From Rhodoferax sp. (GTDB lineage Bacteria > Pseudomonadota > Gammaproteobacteria > Burkholderiales > Burkholderiaceae_C): a stretch of 55,960 nt of DNA. Below the pieces are notes generated by a model. That model saw nothing but the letters and a program-made list of their open reading frames with translations, was not told the DNA's origin and ran no database searches. Where the stretch lies: NCBI GenBank assembly GCA_025358555.1, contig JANYJD010000363.1:1-55960 (forward strand), in the 5' to 3' direction. Every line of letters starts with the position of its first letter. The stretch's first letter is position 1. This document shows positions 19,018 through 29,306 of this stretch, in pieces. Both the position numbers and the translations under genes were made by a program.

Positions 19018-20171
19018 ACGTTAAGTCTTTCTTGGTCGGCGCATTTGCCCGGAGCACGTGCATGGTCGCGTGTCTGCTGGGCCTGTCGATGTATTTGTCC
19101 GGCTGTGCCAGTGGCGTTGAGCAACCCAAACCTGCCGAGCTTGGCCCCAATGCGGCGCTGATTGGGGTGCGACTGGCCTGGACCGCAAAAATCGGGGAAG
19201 TCAGCTTTCCCATGGACGTCAAGGTCACGGGAAACGCCATCACGGTTGCCGGCACGGATGGCAGCGTTGCGGCGATTGACGCGCGCACCGGCGGTGATAT
19301 TTGGCGCGCTTCTGTGGGTGCGCCGCTGGCGGCCGGCGCTGGCAGTGACGGACGGTATGCGGCCGTTGTGACCCAAAGCAACGAGTTGGTGGTGCTGGAT
19401 GCCGGGCGGGAGCTGTGGCGCCAGAAACTGGCCGCTTTGAGCTTCACGGCACCCTTGGTCGCTGGCGCACGTGTGTTCACATTGAGCGCGGATCGCTCGG
19501 TTTCCGCATTTGACGCGCAGACCGGGCGCAAACTGTGGAGCCAGACCCGCCCCGGCGAGCCGCTGGTGCTGCGCCAGGCGGGCGTGATGCTGGCGGTCGG
19601 CGACACTTTGGTGGTCGGTCTTGCCGGGCGTCTGGTGGGAATGAATCCGCAAAACGGCAGCAGCCGTTGGGAAGCGCCCATTGCAGTCTCGCGCGGAACC
19701 AATGACGTGGAGCGCCTGGTAGACCTGGTGGCGCATGTGAGCCGGGAGGGCGATGTCGTGTGCGTCAGGGCGTTTCAGGCCGCAGTGGGTTGCGTCAACG
19801 CGAGCACCGGCGCGGTCGCGTGGACCAAACCGGCGTCAGGATCTGAAGGCCTCCATGGCGATGACCGTTTCGTGTACGGATCGGAGAGCGACGGCAAAAT
19901 CATCGCCTGGAACCGCACGGATGGCGAGCGGGCTTGGGTGTCTGAACGGCTCAAGTTTCGGGGCTTGACGGCGCCGCTGGCGGTGGGTCGCTCGGTGGCC
20001 ATTGGCGACAGCGCCGGCCTGGTGCACCTGCTGTCGCGCGAAGACGGGTCTCCCCTGAACCGCATCAGCACCGACGGAACTGCGATTTCCGCAGCGCCCG
20101 TGCTGGCGGCCGGTGACACCCTGGTAGTGGTCACGCGCGCAGGCGGCATTTTTGGCTACCGGCCTCAGTAG
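19014..20171 (+). CDS. bamB: Outer-membrane assembly lipoprotein BamB
   Basis: A 385-residue lipoprotein, a scaffold subunit of the BAM complex. The signal peptide ends in LSGC (Cys30 region) and is followed by an eight-bladed PQQ-type beta-propeller, with repeated elements GTDGSVAAIDARTGGDIWRA, FTLSADRSVSAFDAQTGRKL, VGLAGRLVGMNPQNGSSRWE and YGSESDGKIIAWNRTDGERA. It starts at GTG 19014, coupled to yfgM by a 4-bp overlap. der follows after 46 bp. Confidence 0.93.
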   Translation: MNVKSFLVGAFARSTCMVACLLGLSMYLSGCASGVEQPKPAELGPNAALIGVRLAWTAKIGEVSFPMDVKVTGNAITVAGTDGSVAAIDARTGGDIWRASVGAPLAAGAGSDGRYAAVVTQSNELVVLDAGRELWRQKLAALSFTAPLVAGARVFTLSADRSVSAFDAQTGRKLWSQTRPGEPLVLRQAGVMLAVGDTLVVGLAGRLVGMNPQNGSSRWEAPIAVSRGTNDVERLVDLVAHVSREGDVVCVRAFQAAVGCVNASTGAVAWTKPASGSEGLHGDDRFVYGSESDGKIIAWNRTDGERAWVSERLKFRGLTAPLAVGRSVAIGDSAGLVHLLSREDGSPLNRISTDGTAISAAPVLAAGDTLVVVTRAGGIFGYRPQ

Positions 20172-20217
20172 GCCCTAGCAGGTCCAAGCAATTGCAACCA
20201 AGGCCAGTGTTCTCGTG

Positions 20218-21561
20218 ATGAAACCCGTTTTGGCTCTGGTGGGCCGCCCCAACGTTGGAAAATCAACGCTGTTCAACCGTTTGACGAAAACCCGTGATGC
20301 CATTGTGGCCGACTACGCGGGCCTGACGCGTGACCGCCACTACGGCAACGGCAAGCAGGGCCAGCACGAATTCATCGTGATCGACACCGGAGGGTTTGAG
20401 CCAGACGCCACCAGCGGCATTTACAAGGAAATGGCCAAACAGACACGCCAGGCCGTGGCGGAGTCAGACGTTGTGATTTTCGTTGTCGATGCCCGTGAAG
20501 GCATCTCTGCACAAGACCACGAGATTGCCAGTTACCTGCGCCGTCTGGGAAAACCGACTATTTTGGTTGCCAACAAGGCCGAGGGCATGCAGGCTGGTGC
20601 GCAACTGGTGGAGTTTTTTGAGCTGGGGCTCGGACAGGTGTATCCCATCTCGGCCGCTCACGGGCAAGGCACGCGCGACCTGGTTGAACTGGCCCTTGAG
20701 CCTTTGGGCTTGGCCGACCCCGATGACACGCAGCAGGACGATGCAGAGGTCGGCGTCATCAAACTGGCAGTCGCGGGCCGTCCCAATGTCGGCAAGTCAA
20801 CCCTGATCAACACCTGGCTCGGTGAAGAGCGCCTGGTAGCGTTCGACTTGCCCGGCACTACGCGCGACGCCATATCGGTGCCGTTTGAGCGCAACGGCCA
20901 GCGCTTTGAGCTGATCGATACCGCTGGGCTTCGCCGCAAAGGCAAGGTGTTCGAGGCCATCGAAAAATTCTCGGTAGTCAAAACTCTGCAAGCGATCGAG
21001 GGTGCCAGCGTGGTGCTGCTGCTGATTGACGCCACCCAGGGCGTGACCGACCAGGATGCCCACATTGCAGGCTACATTCTGGAAAGCGGGCGGGCCGTTG
21101 TGTTGGCCATCAACAAGTGGGATGCGATTGACGAGTACCAACGTGAACTGGTCAAACGGTCCATCGAAACACGCCTCCCATTCCTGAAATTTGCGACCAT
21201 GCACCTGATATCGGCGCAGAAGCGCCAGGGGTTGGGTCCGCTTTGGGCGTCCATTGCGCAGGCCTACAAAGCCGCCAATTGCAAAATGTCCACGCCGGTG
21301 TTGACGCGGCTGTTGCTGGAAGCGGTCCAGTTCCAAAGTCCCAAGCGCTCCGGCATGTCGCGGCCCAAGCTGCGCTACGCGCACCAGGGCGGCATGAACC
21401 CGCCCATCATCGTTATCCATGGCAACTCGCTGGAACACGTCACGGACGCTTACAAGCGCTTTCTGGAAGGCCGTTTCCGCAAGGAGTTTGACCTGGTGGG
21501 AACGCCGATGCGCATTGAGATGAAAACCTCACGCAATCCGTTCACCGACAAAGACGGCTGA
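20218..21561 (+). CDS. der: Ribosome-biogenesis GTPase Der (EngA)
   Basis: A 447-residue GTPase with two tandem G domains, which is unique to this family, and a C-terminal KH-like domain. The first G1 motif is [17 protein letters not shown]; the second, about residue 185, is [18 protein letters not shown]3 motifs are DTGGFEPD and [10 protein letters not shown]4 motifs are NKAEG and NKWDA. It acts in 50S subunit maturation. ATG 20218 is preceded by an in-frame GTG at 20215; either is possible. bamB-der is a conserved neighbourhood. Confidence 0.97.
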   Translation: MKPVLALVGRPNVGKSTLFNRLTKTRDAIVADYAGLTRDRHYGNGKQGQHEFIVIDTGGFEPDATSGIYKEMAKQTRQAVAESDVVIFVVDAREGISAQDHEIASYLRRLGKPTILVANKAEGMQAGAQLVEFFELGLGQVYPISAAHGQGTRDLVELALEPLGLADPDDTQQDDAEVGVIKLAVAGRPNVGKSTLINTWLGEERLVAFDLPGTTRDAISVPFERNGQRFELIDTAGLRRKGKVFEAIEKFSVVKTLQAIEGASVVLLLIDATQGVTDQDAHIAGYILESGRAVVLAINKWDAIDEYQRELVKRSIETRLPFLKFATMHLISAQKRQGLGPLWASIAQAYKAANCKMSTPVLTRLLLEAVQFQSPKRSGMSRPKLRYAHQGGMNPPIIVIHGNSLEHVTDAYKRFLEGRFRKEFDLVGTPMRIEMKTSRNPFTDKDG

Positions 21562-21694
21562 CCGCGCGCCCGCCGTTCCTCGGGGGCGCATGCCATTGGA
21601 CTTCTTGTGGGAATGTGTATTTTGTGAGCAAACCCGCCGCAGGGCTGTGGTATCGTTAAACCCTCTAAACAACTTCTTGAACACGGAGAATATC

Positions 21695-21943
21695 GTGAAC
21701 AACAAAGGCCAGTTATTGCAAGACCCATTTCTCAACGCCTTGCGCCGTGAGCATGTGCCGGTCTCCATTTACCTTGTCAACGGCATCAAACTGCAGGGGC
21801 AAATCGAATCCTTCGACCAGTATGTCGTGCTGCTGCGCAACACTGTCACGCAAATGGTCTACAAGCACGCAATTTCAACCATCGTGCCTGGTCGCGCGGT
21901 GAATTTTGCGGTTGCCGAAGGTGGCGACTCCCCTGCGGCCTGA
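21695..21943 (+). CDS. hfq: RNA chaperone Hfq
   Basis: An 82-residue Hfq. Sm1 motif: [20 protein letters not shown] and [18 protein letters not shown]; Sm2 motif: [15 protein letters not shown]. The hexamer promotes pairing of small RNAs with mRNAs. The start is GTG 21695, set by GGAG eight bases upstream and by the family N-terminus; a longer frame from 21590 adds 35 unrelated residues. The C-terminal tail after the Sm core is short, as usual in betaproteobacteria. der-hfq-hflX order is conserved. Confidence 0.96.
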   Translation: MNNKGQLLQDPFLNALRREHVPVSIYLVNGIKLQGQIESFDQYVVLLRNTVTQMVYKHAISTIVPGRAVNFAVAEGGDSPAA

Positions 21944-22004
21944 TGTGCATTGCCGGGCCATCCTGCCTTGCGAGTTTTGACAACCTCTTTTCACAATCCC
22001 AAGT

Positions 22005-23186
22005 TTGGCTGATTCGCGTGATCGTCTGAATGCCCCCACCATTCTTGTAGGGGTGGATTTGGGGCTGCCTGATTTTGACGGCGGGCTGGAAGAACTGGGC
22101 TTGCTTGCGCAGACGGCGGGCCTAGCGCCAGTGGCACGCGTCACGTGTAAACGCAGGGCGCCCGACGCAGCGCTTTTCATAGGCAGCGGCAAGGCGGATG
22201 AGATCAAGCTGATGGCAGCCCAGCTGGGTGCGACCGAGGTCCTGTTTGACCAGACCCTGAGCCCGGCGCAGCAGCGCAATCTTGAGCGGCACCTTGACAT
22301 GCCCGTCAACGACCGCACCCTGCTGATTCTGGAAATCTTCGCGCAGCGCGCGCGCAGCCACGAAGGCAAGCTGCAGGTAGAGCTGGCACGCCTGCAATAC
22401 CTCAGCACGCGCCTGGTGCGCCGCTGGTCGCACCTGGAGCGCCAGAGCGGCGGCATCGGCATGCGCGGCGGCCCCGGTGAGGCGCAGATTGAGCTGGACC
22501 GCCGCATGATTGGCGAGACCATCAAGCGCACCAAGGAACGCCTGCTCAAAGTCAAGCGCCAGCGGCAAACCCAGCGCCGCCAGCGTGAACGGCGCGATGC
22601 TTTCAATATCTCGCTGGTGGGCTACACCAACGCTGGCAAATCAACGCTCTTCAACGCGCTGGTCAAGGCCAAAGCTTACGCTGCCGACCAGCTGTTTGCC
22701 ACGCTTGACACCACCACGCGCCAGCTTTACCTGGGCGAGGCAGGCCGCTCGGTGTCGTTGTCCGATACGGTCGGCTTCATCCGCGATTTGCCTCACGGTC
22801 TGGTGGATGCGTTTGCCGCCACGCTGCAAGAGGCGGTAGATGCCGACTTGCTGCTGCACGTGGTTGATGCCGCCAACCCCCATTTTCCTGAGCAGATCGC
22901 GCAGGTGCAGCGTGTGCTGGCCGAGATTGGTGCAGCCGACGTTCCCCAAGTGCTGGTGTTTAATAAACTGGATGCCCTTGAAAAGGACCGCTGGCCGCTG
23001 CAACTTGAAGACATGTTTGACCTCGATGGCGTGCCAACGCCGCGCTTCTTCGCCAGTGCCCGAAACGGCGAGGGGCTGGCTGGCCTGCGCCGCCAGTTGG
23101 TCGCCCAAGTCAATAGCGCCGTGTCCGGCTCTTCGCGCGCCAAAACCGATGCGTATTCCCTTGAGCATCACGGGGCTGCTCCTTGA
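22005..23186 (+). CDS. hflX: Ribosome-splitting GTPase HflX
   Basis: A 393-residue GTPase. The N-terminal HflX domain has FIGSGKADEI and FDQTLSPAQQRNLE, a linker helix with SHLERQSGGIGMRGGPGE, then the G domain: GYTNAGKSTLFNAL (G1), DTVGFIRDLPH (G3) and NKLDAL (G4). It dissociates stalled 70S ribosomes, notably in heat stress. TTG 22005 is the only start that keeps the family N-terminus; no strong ribosome site is visible. hfq upstream and hflK downstream are the expected neighbours. Confidence 0.95.
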   Translation: MADSRDRLNAPTILVGVDLGLPDFDGGLEELGLLAQTAGLAPVARVTCKRRAPDAALFIGSGKADEIKLMAAQLGATEVLFDQTLSPAQQRNLERHLDMPVNDRTLLILEIFAQRARSHEGKLQVELARLQYLSTRLVRRWSHLERQSGGIGMRGGPGEAQIELDRRMIGETIKRTKERLLKVKRQRQTQRRQRERRDAFNISLVGYTNAGKSTLFNALVKAKAYAADQLFATLDTTTRQLYLGEAGRSVSLSDTVGFIRDLPHGLVDAFAATLQEAVDADLLLHVVDAANPHFPEQIAQVQRVLAEIGAADVPQVLVFNKLDALEKDRWPLQLEDMFDLDGVPTPRFFASARNGEGLAGLRRQLVAQVNSAVSGSSRAKTDAYSLEHHGAAP

Positions 23187-23251
23187 TTCGGCACAATCCG
23201 GACACAAGCCTGCCTTTTGCTCCCACCCTAAGACACACCAGAGACGACGAG

Positions 23252-24709
23252 ATGAAATTCCAATTTCGGTCCAGCAGCCTGACCGCACCGCGCGGCATCG
23301 GAGGCCGCCTCAGGGGCATGTTCAACCTGAACGATCCCCGTTGGGGTCGTAGTGACGACAAACCGTCGGACGCCAGCAAACCAGACACGCCACCGCCTGA
23401 TAATCAACCGCCGCAGCCGCCACCGCAAGGGCCTCAAGGGCCTCATGGCGGCAATGACCGACCGCCGAACAAAGGCGCCCGCCAGGGCCCGCCCGATCTG
23501 GATGAGCTGTGGCGCGATTTCAACCGCAAGCTGGGCGGATTGTTTGGTGGGAAAAAGAATGGGGGGCGCGGCGGCAATGGCATGTTCGGCGGTGGCAGCA
23601 ACGGCTCCGGCGGCGGTGGTGGCGGTAGTGGCGGGAATGGCGGCAGCGGAGGCGGCTTCCAGCCCGACATGAAAAGCGCCGGCATAGGCGCCGGATTGAT
23701 TGCGGGTGTGGTGGCCCTGATCTGGCTTGGCACCGGGTTTTTCATCGTGCAAGAGGGCCAACAGGCCGTGATCACGCAGTTTGGCAAATACAAAGAGTCC
23801 GCAGGGGCTGGCTTTAACTGGCGCTTGCCGTATCCCATCCAGCGCCACGAGTTGATATTTGTCACCCAGATCCGCTCGGTGGACGTGGGGCGTGACACCG
23901 TGATCAAGGCCACTGGCCTGCGCGAATCCGCCATGCTGACCGAAGACGAAAACATCGTCGAAATCAAGTTTGCCGTGCAGTACCGCTTGAGCGATGCGCG
24001 CGCGTTCCTGTTTGAGAGCAAAAACCCGAGCGAGGCCGTGGTGCAGGCCGCTGAAACAGCGGTGCGCGAAGTGGTTGGCAAGATGCGCATGGATTCAGCG
24101 CTGTCTGACGAGCGCGACCAGATCGCGCCGCGCGTCCGCGCCCTGATGCAGAAAATTCTGGACCGCTACAAGGTCGGCATCGAAGTGGTTGGCATCAACC
24201 TGCAGCAAGGTGGCGTGCGGCCGCCCGAGCAGGTGCAGGCGGCGTTTGACGATGTGCTCAAAGCGGGCCAGGAGCGCGAGCGCGCCAAAAACGAGGCGCA
24301 GGCCTATGCCAATGACGTGATTCCGCGGGCGGTGGGCTCCGCCTCGCGCCTGAAGGAGGAGGCCGACGCCTACAAGTCAAGGATCGTGGCGCAGGCGCAG
24401 GGTGATGCGCAGCGCTTCAGCTCAGTGCTGGCAGAGTACCAAAAAGCCCCGCTGGTCACGCGCGACCGCATGTACCTGGACTCAATGCAGCAAATTTACA
24501 GCAATGTCACCAAGGTGCTGGTGGATTCCAAACAGGGCTCCAACCTGCTGTATTTGCCGCTGGACAAGGTCATGCAAATGGCGGGGCAGGACGCTGGCAG
24601 CGTGGTCATGGCGCCGTCCACCCCGTCTGTGCCGCCCTCGACGGGCATACCTTCAACCGACCCGCGCAACCGGGACGCCGCCCGCACACGGGACCGCGAA
24701 TCCCGCTGA
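23252..24709 (+). CDS. hflK: HflK, subunit of the HflKC regulator of FtsH
   Basis: A 485-residue membrane protein of the SPFH/band-7 family. The N-terminal ~145 residues are Pro- and Gly-rich, with a run of Gly/Ser/Asn (FGGGSNGSGGGGGGSGGNGG). One membrane helix follows (AGLIAGVVALIWLGTGFFIV), then the SPFH domain (QEGQQAVITQFGKY ... NIVEIKFAVQYRLSDARAFL) and a helical segment (AGQERERAKNEAQAYANDVI). ATG 23252, with GAGACGACGAG before it, gives the family start. HflK pairs with HflC to form a large periplasmic cage that controls FtsH. Confidence 0.95.
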   Translation: MKFQFRSSSLTAPRGIGGRLRGMFNLNDPRWGRSDDKPSDASKPDTPPPDNQPPQPPPQGPQGPHGGNDRPPNKGARQGPPDLDELWRDFNRKLGGLFGGKKNGGRGGNGMFGGGSNGSGGGGGGSGGNGGSGGGFQPDMKSAGIGAGLIAGVVALIWLGTGFFIVQEGQQAVITQFGKYKESAGAGFNWRLPYPIQRHELIFVTQIRSVDVGRDTVIKATGLRESAMLTEDENIVEIKFAVQYRLSDARAFLFESKNPSEAVVQAAETAVREVVGKMRMDSALSDERDQIAPRVRALMQKILDRYKVGIEVVGINLQQGGVRPPEQVQAAFDDVLKAGQERERAKNEAQAYANDVIPRAVGSASRLKEEADAYKSRIVAQAQGDAQRFSSVLAEYQKAPLVTRDRMYLDSMQQIYSNVTKVLVDSKQGSNLLYLPLDKVMQMAGQDAGSVVMAPSTPSVPPSTGIPSTDPRNRDAARTRDRESR

Positions 24710-24738
24710 TCAAGCCGGATCAGACTTAAGGAACCCAT

Positions 24739-25647
24739 ATGAACAGGCTTGGATTTATCTTTTCTTCACTGCTGGTGCTGCTGGCGCTGGCCAGCTCGAT
24801 GCTGTTTGTGGTGGACCAGCGGCAGTTTGGCGTGGTTTACGCCTTGGGCCAAATCAAGGAAGTCATCACCGAGCCCGGCCTGAATTTCAAGCTGCCGCCG
24901 CCGTTCCAAAACGTGTCCTACATCGACAAGCGCCTGCTGACGCTGGAGACCACCGACACCGAGCCGATGCTGACGGCAGAGAAGCAGCGCATGGTGATTG
25001 ACTGGTACGTGCGCTGGCGCATTTCCGAGCCCACCCAGTACATCCGCAACGTCGGCCTGGATGAAGCCTCGGGTGCCAACCAGCTCAACCGCGTCGTGCG
25101 CAACGCGTTCCAGGAAGAAGTCAACAAGCACACCGTAAAGGAGTTGCTCTCCACCAAGCGCGAAGCCATCAGCGCGGCGGTGAAGGCTGAAGTGCTGGAA
25201 AAAGTGCGTGGTGCCAAGCCCTGGGGTGTGGACGTGGTGGACGTGCGCATCACGCGGGCTGATTATGTAGACGCCATCACCGAATCCGTCTACCGCCGCA
25301 TGGAGGCTGAGCGCAAACGCGTGGCCAACGAGTTGCGCTCCACCGGCGCGGCCGAAGGCGAAAAAATCCGTGCTGATGCCGACCGCCAGCGCGAGGTGAC
25401 GATTGCCAATGCCTACCGGGATGCGCAAAAAATCAAGGGTGAGGGCGATGCGGAGGCCGCCAAAACTTACGCTGATGCATTTGGCCGCGACCCTCAGTTC
25501 GCCCAGTTTTACCGCAGCCTGGATGCCTACAAGGCCAGCTTCAGCAAAAAGGGCGACGTGATGGTGGTTGACCCATCGTCATCGGAATTCTTCAAAGTGT
25601 TCCGTGGCATCGGCGCAAGCGCAGCCGCCACTGCCGCGAAGAAATAA
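24739..25647 (+). CDS. hflC: HflC, subunit of the HflKC regulator of FtsH
   Basis: A 302-residue SPFH protein. The N-terminal membrane segment is LGFIFSSLLVLLALASSMLF; then VVDQRQFGVVYALGQIKEVI, DTEPMLTAEKQRMVIDWYVR and the helical MEAERKRVANELRSTGAAEG. AAGGAA lies before ATG 24739. It follows hflK by 29 bp, and the two form the usual operon. The end is the normal length. Confidence 0.96.
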   Translation: MNRLGFIFSSLLVLLALASSMLFVVDQRQFGVVYALGQIKEVITEPGLNFKLPPPFQNVSYIDKRLLTLETTDTEPMLTAEKQRMVIDWYVRWRISEPTQYIRNVGLDEASGANQLNRVVRNAFQEEVNKHTVKELLSTKREAISAAVKAEVLEKVRGAKPWGVDVVDVRITRADYVDAITESVYRRMEAERKRVANELRSTGAAEGEKIRADADRQREVTIANAYRDAQKIKGEGDAEAAKTYADAFGRDPQFAQFYRSLDAYKASFSKKGDVMVVDPSSSEFFKVFRGIGASAAATAAKK

Positions 25648-25650
25648 AGT

Positions 25651-25851
25651 TTGGACAGCGACACGCTTTGGCTGGCCCTGGGTTTGGGGCTGGGCTTTGC
25701 GCTGATTCTTGAAGGCCTCCTGCCATTCGCGTCGCCTCTGGCATGGCGTCGTGTGTTTGCGCAAGTGGGAGCGCTGAGCGACGGGCAGATCAGGTTCTTC
25801 GGGCTGTGTAGCATTGCGGCGGGCTTGCTGCTGCTGTTGTTCATGCTGTGA
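25651..25851 (+). CDS. YjeT-like small inner-membrane protein (DUF2065)
   Basis: A 66-residue protein with two membrane helices: LWLALGLGLGFALILEGLLP and FFGLCSIAAGLLLLLFML, joined by AWRRVFAQVGALSDGQIR. This is the DUF2065 pattern that follows hflC in many proteobacteria; function unknown. TTG 25651 begins 3 bp after the hflC stop, and no better start is available. AATAAAGT gives no clear ribosome site, so translation may depend on hflC read-through of ribosomes. Confidence 0.85.
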   Translation: MDSDTLWLALGLGLGFALILEGLLPFASPLAWRRVFAQVGALSDGQIRFFGLCSIAAGLLLLLFML

Positions 25852-25941
25852 CCGCTGTTTCTTGAGCCGGTCAGGTTTTGTGGGCGGATTCCTGCCATCA
25901 ACCCCGGTAAAATCCTGGTTTTAACAGCCTCCCAAAACTAC

Positions 25942-27090
25942 ATGTCTGCCTGGGTCCTGCCGGATCACATTGCCGATGTCCTGCCTTCTGAGGCCCGGCA
26001 CATCGAAGAATTGCGTCGAGACCTGCTGGACATGGCGCGCTGCTATGGCTACGAGCTGGTCATGCCGCCGCTGCTGGAGCATCTTGAATCCCTGCTCACG
26101 GGCACCGGTGAAGCGCTGGATTTGCAAACCTTCAAGCTGGTTGACCAACTCTCGGGCCGCATGATGGGCCTGCGGGCGGACACCACGCCGCAGGTGGCGC
26201 GCATTGACGCCCATTTGCTCAACCGCAGCGGCGTGGCGCGCCTGTGCTACTGCGGCCCGGTGCTGCACACCCGCCCCGATACGCCTTATGCCACGCGCGA
26301 GCCGCTTCAGTTTGGCGCGGAGCTCTACGGCCACGCCGGGCTGGAGGCCGATCTAGAGGTTTTGCTGCTGGCGCTGGATTGCCTCAAAGTGGCCAAGGTG
26401 CAGCACCCCAGCGTTGACATGGCCGATGCGCGCATCGTGAACTCGCTGCTTACAGGCGTGGCCATTGCCCCGACGCTGCTGGCCCAAATGCATGCCGCGC
26501 TGGCCGCCAAAGACGCCAGTGAACTGGCCTCTCTCACCCGCAACCTGCCCGACGCCACGCGCCAGGGCCTGTTGGCACTGGTGCAGCTGTATGGCGATGA
26601 AAAAGTGCTTTTAGAGGCTGAAAAGGTGCTTCAGCCCTCGCCAATATTGCGCAGTGCGCTATCAAATTTGAAATTTCTTGCCAGCCAGCTGGGCGATGCC
26701 AAAGTCACGTTCGACCTGGCCGATCTGCGTGGCTATGCCTACTACAGCGGTGCCCGTTTTGCCATTTACGCGCAGAGTGCCAGCGATGCGCTGGTGCGCG
26801 GTGGCCGTTATGACGAAGTGGGCGCAGTGTTTGGCCGCAACCGGCCCGCCGTGGGTTTCAGCCTGGACGTCAAGGCGCTGGTCGGCGCAGTGGCGCCACG
26901 CAGCCTGCACGCCGCCATCCGCGCGCCTTGGGGTGAAGCCAGCGATCTGCGTGGCGCGATTGCGGCGTTGCGCGGGCGCGGCGAAACCGTGGTCTGCGTG
27001 ATGCCGGGTCACGAGAACGAAGTGGAAGAATTCCAGTGCGACCGCGAGCTGATCCGCGTTGGCGGGCAGTGGGTTGTGAAAGCCATTTAA
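25942..27090 (+). CDS. hisZ: ATP phosphoribosyltransferase regulatory subunit HisZ
   Basis: A 382-residue HisRS-like paralogue without synthetase activity that pairs with the short HisG to start histidine synthesis. It begins [20 protein letters not shown] and has [20 protein letters not shown], a degenerate class II core ([38 protein letters not shown]), and lacks the tRNA anticodon domain of HisS. hisZ-purA adjacency is common in Burkholderiales. A stretch at 26624-26675 resembles the dispersed repeat and is read in the same phase as the other sense copies. Confidence 0.94.
   Translation: MSAWVLPDHIADVLPSEARHIEELRRDLLDMARCYGYELVMPPLLEHLESLLTGTGEALDLQTFKLVDQLSGRMMGLRADTTPQVARIDAHLLNRSGVARLCYCGPVLHTRPDTPYATREPLQFGAELYGHAGLEADLEVLLLALDCLKVAKVQHPSVDMADARIVNSLLTGVAIAPTLLAQMHAALAAKDASELASLTRNLPDATRQGLLALVQLYGDEKVLLEAEKVLQPSPILRSALSNLKFLASQLGDAKVTFDLADLRGYAYYSGARFAIYAQSASDALVRGGRYDEVGAVFGRNRPAVGFSLDVKALVGAVAPRSLHAAIRAPWGEASDLRGAIAALRGRGETVVCVMPGHENEVEEFQCDRELIRVGGQWVVKAI
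26624..26675 (+). repeat. Possible copy A9 of the dispersed repeat (inside hisZ)
   Basis: GCTTCAGCCCTCG, then ATATTGCGCAGTGCGCTATC and TTTGAAATT align with 40334-40380 read in reverse complement (AGCCC, ATTGCA, CGCTAT, TTTTGG). It is translated [17 protein letters not shown], with ALS in the same phase as the other sense copies. The protein here looks ordinary for HisZ, so chance similarity is not excluded. Confidence 0.45.
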
Positions 27091-28509
<1,419 letters not shown>

Positions 28510-28564
28510 GCCGCGTAAAAAATGCTGCTGCCTGCCGAATTTAACCCAATTCACCCATATAAAA

Positions 28565-28614
28565 TGCCTGTAGCCGTTGTGCTGTATGAATAGCTAGATA
28601 TTATAATAGGAGCA
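28565..28614 (+). repeat. Dispersed repeat, copy A3 (supplies the leader of the downstream gene)
   Basis: TGCCTGTAGCCGTTGT, then TATGAATAGCTA and TATTATAATAGGAGCA. It runs to 5 bp before ATG 28620 and contains the AGGAG of the downstream gene's ribosome site. It is in the gene's direction. The same GCCGTTGT variant occurs in copy A10 (42308-42360). Confidence 0.7.
28608..28612 (+). promoter_or_regulatory. Ribosome binding site located inside repeat copy A3
   Basis: AGGAG, seven bases before ATG 28620. It fixes ATG 28620 rather than TTG 28617 as start and belongs to the repeat element rather than to ancestral leader sequence. Confidence 0.6.
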
Positions 28615-28619
28615 TATTG

Positions 28620-29144
28620 ATGTTGACTGAAGATGGCAAACACCTGTACGTGAGTTACGACGAATACCACAACCTGATTGAAAAACTCGCCATCAAGATC
28701 CATCAGTCCGAGTGGCATTTCGACACCATCCTGTGCCTGGCGCGCGGCGGCATGCGGCCCGGCGACATTCTCTCAAGGGTGTTTGACAAGCCGCTGGCCA
28801 TCATGTCCACCAGCTCGTACCGCTCAGACGCGGGCACGGTGCAGGGCAACCTGGACATCGCCCGCTTCATCACCACACCCAAAGGCGAAATCGCCGGCAA
28901 GGTGCTGCTGGTGGACGACCTGGCCGACTCGGGCCACACACTCAAGGCCGTCATCAATCTGCTTAAAAATAATTACGCCCCCATCACCGAACTGCGCAGC
29001 GCTGTGCTCTGGACCAAGGCCCTCTCCACCTTCACGCCCGATTATTCGGTGGAGTTTTTGCCCAGCAATCCGTGGATCCACCAGCCCTTTGAGGGCTATG
29101 ACGCCATGCGGCCTGAGCAACTGATTCAGAAGTGGTCGGTGTAA
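28620..29144 (+). CDS. Phosphoribosyltransferase (Gpt/HPRT-like)
   Basis: A 174-residue type I phosphoribosyltransferase. The PRPP loop is VLLVDDLADSGHTLKAVINL, near residue 99; an N-terminal LARGGMRPGDILS gives the PPi loop. These enzymes attach free purine or related bases to PRPP. Its place directly after purA suggests purine salvage, but the base (xanthine, guanine or hypoxanthine) cannot be fixed from sequence. Start ATG 28620 is set by AGGAG within repeat copy A3. Confidence 0.88.
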   Translation: MLTEDGKHLYVSYDEYHNLIEKLAIKIHQSEWHFDTILCLARGGMRPGDILSRVFDKPLAIMSTSSYRSDAGTVQGNLDIARFITTPKGEIAGKVLLVDDLADSGHTLKAVINLLKNNYAPITELRSAVLWTKALSTFTPDYSVEFLPSNPWIHQPFEGYDAMRPEQLIQKWSV

Positions 29145-29150
29145 ACCGGG

Positions 29151-29250
29151 CACACCCCCCGGCTTCGCGCACTGCGTGTCGCTTCGCTTTCCCCCTTGCA
29201 GGGGGCGACACCAGTGGCCTGGCAAAGCCAGTTCCACGGTGTCCCTGGTG
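29151..29250 (+). repeat. Structured ~100-bp intergenic repeat, second family
   Basis: A C-rich start, CGGCTTCGCGCACTGCGTGT, then CCCCCTTGCAGGGGG (29191-29205), which folds as a short hairpin, then a longer interrupted stem from GACACC (29207-29212) to GGTGTC (29238-29243), with GGCCTGGCAAAGCCAG between. I recall near-identical intergenic sequence from other Comamonadaceae genomes (memory, not checked). It fills most of the 162-bp gap before metC and may act as an RNA structure or terminator. Confidence 0.55.
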
Positions 29251-29306
29251 TAAACGCGACTTTCCTCGATATTTTTCTGGTTTTTACGCGCTCTTGAAGG
29301 AATGAA

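Noticed and set aside
21590-21694. A 35-residue N-terminal extension of Hfq.
   Set aside because: The extension has no Hfq homology, and GGAG sits at the right distance before GTG 21695.
23443-23672. Long open frames on both strands over the Gly/Pro-rich part of hflK.
   Set aside because: They are artefacts of high G+C and low complexity; the hflK frame carries the SPFH domain.
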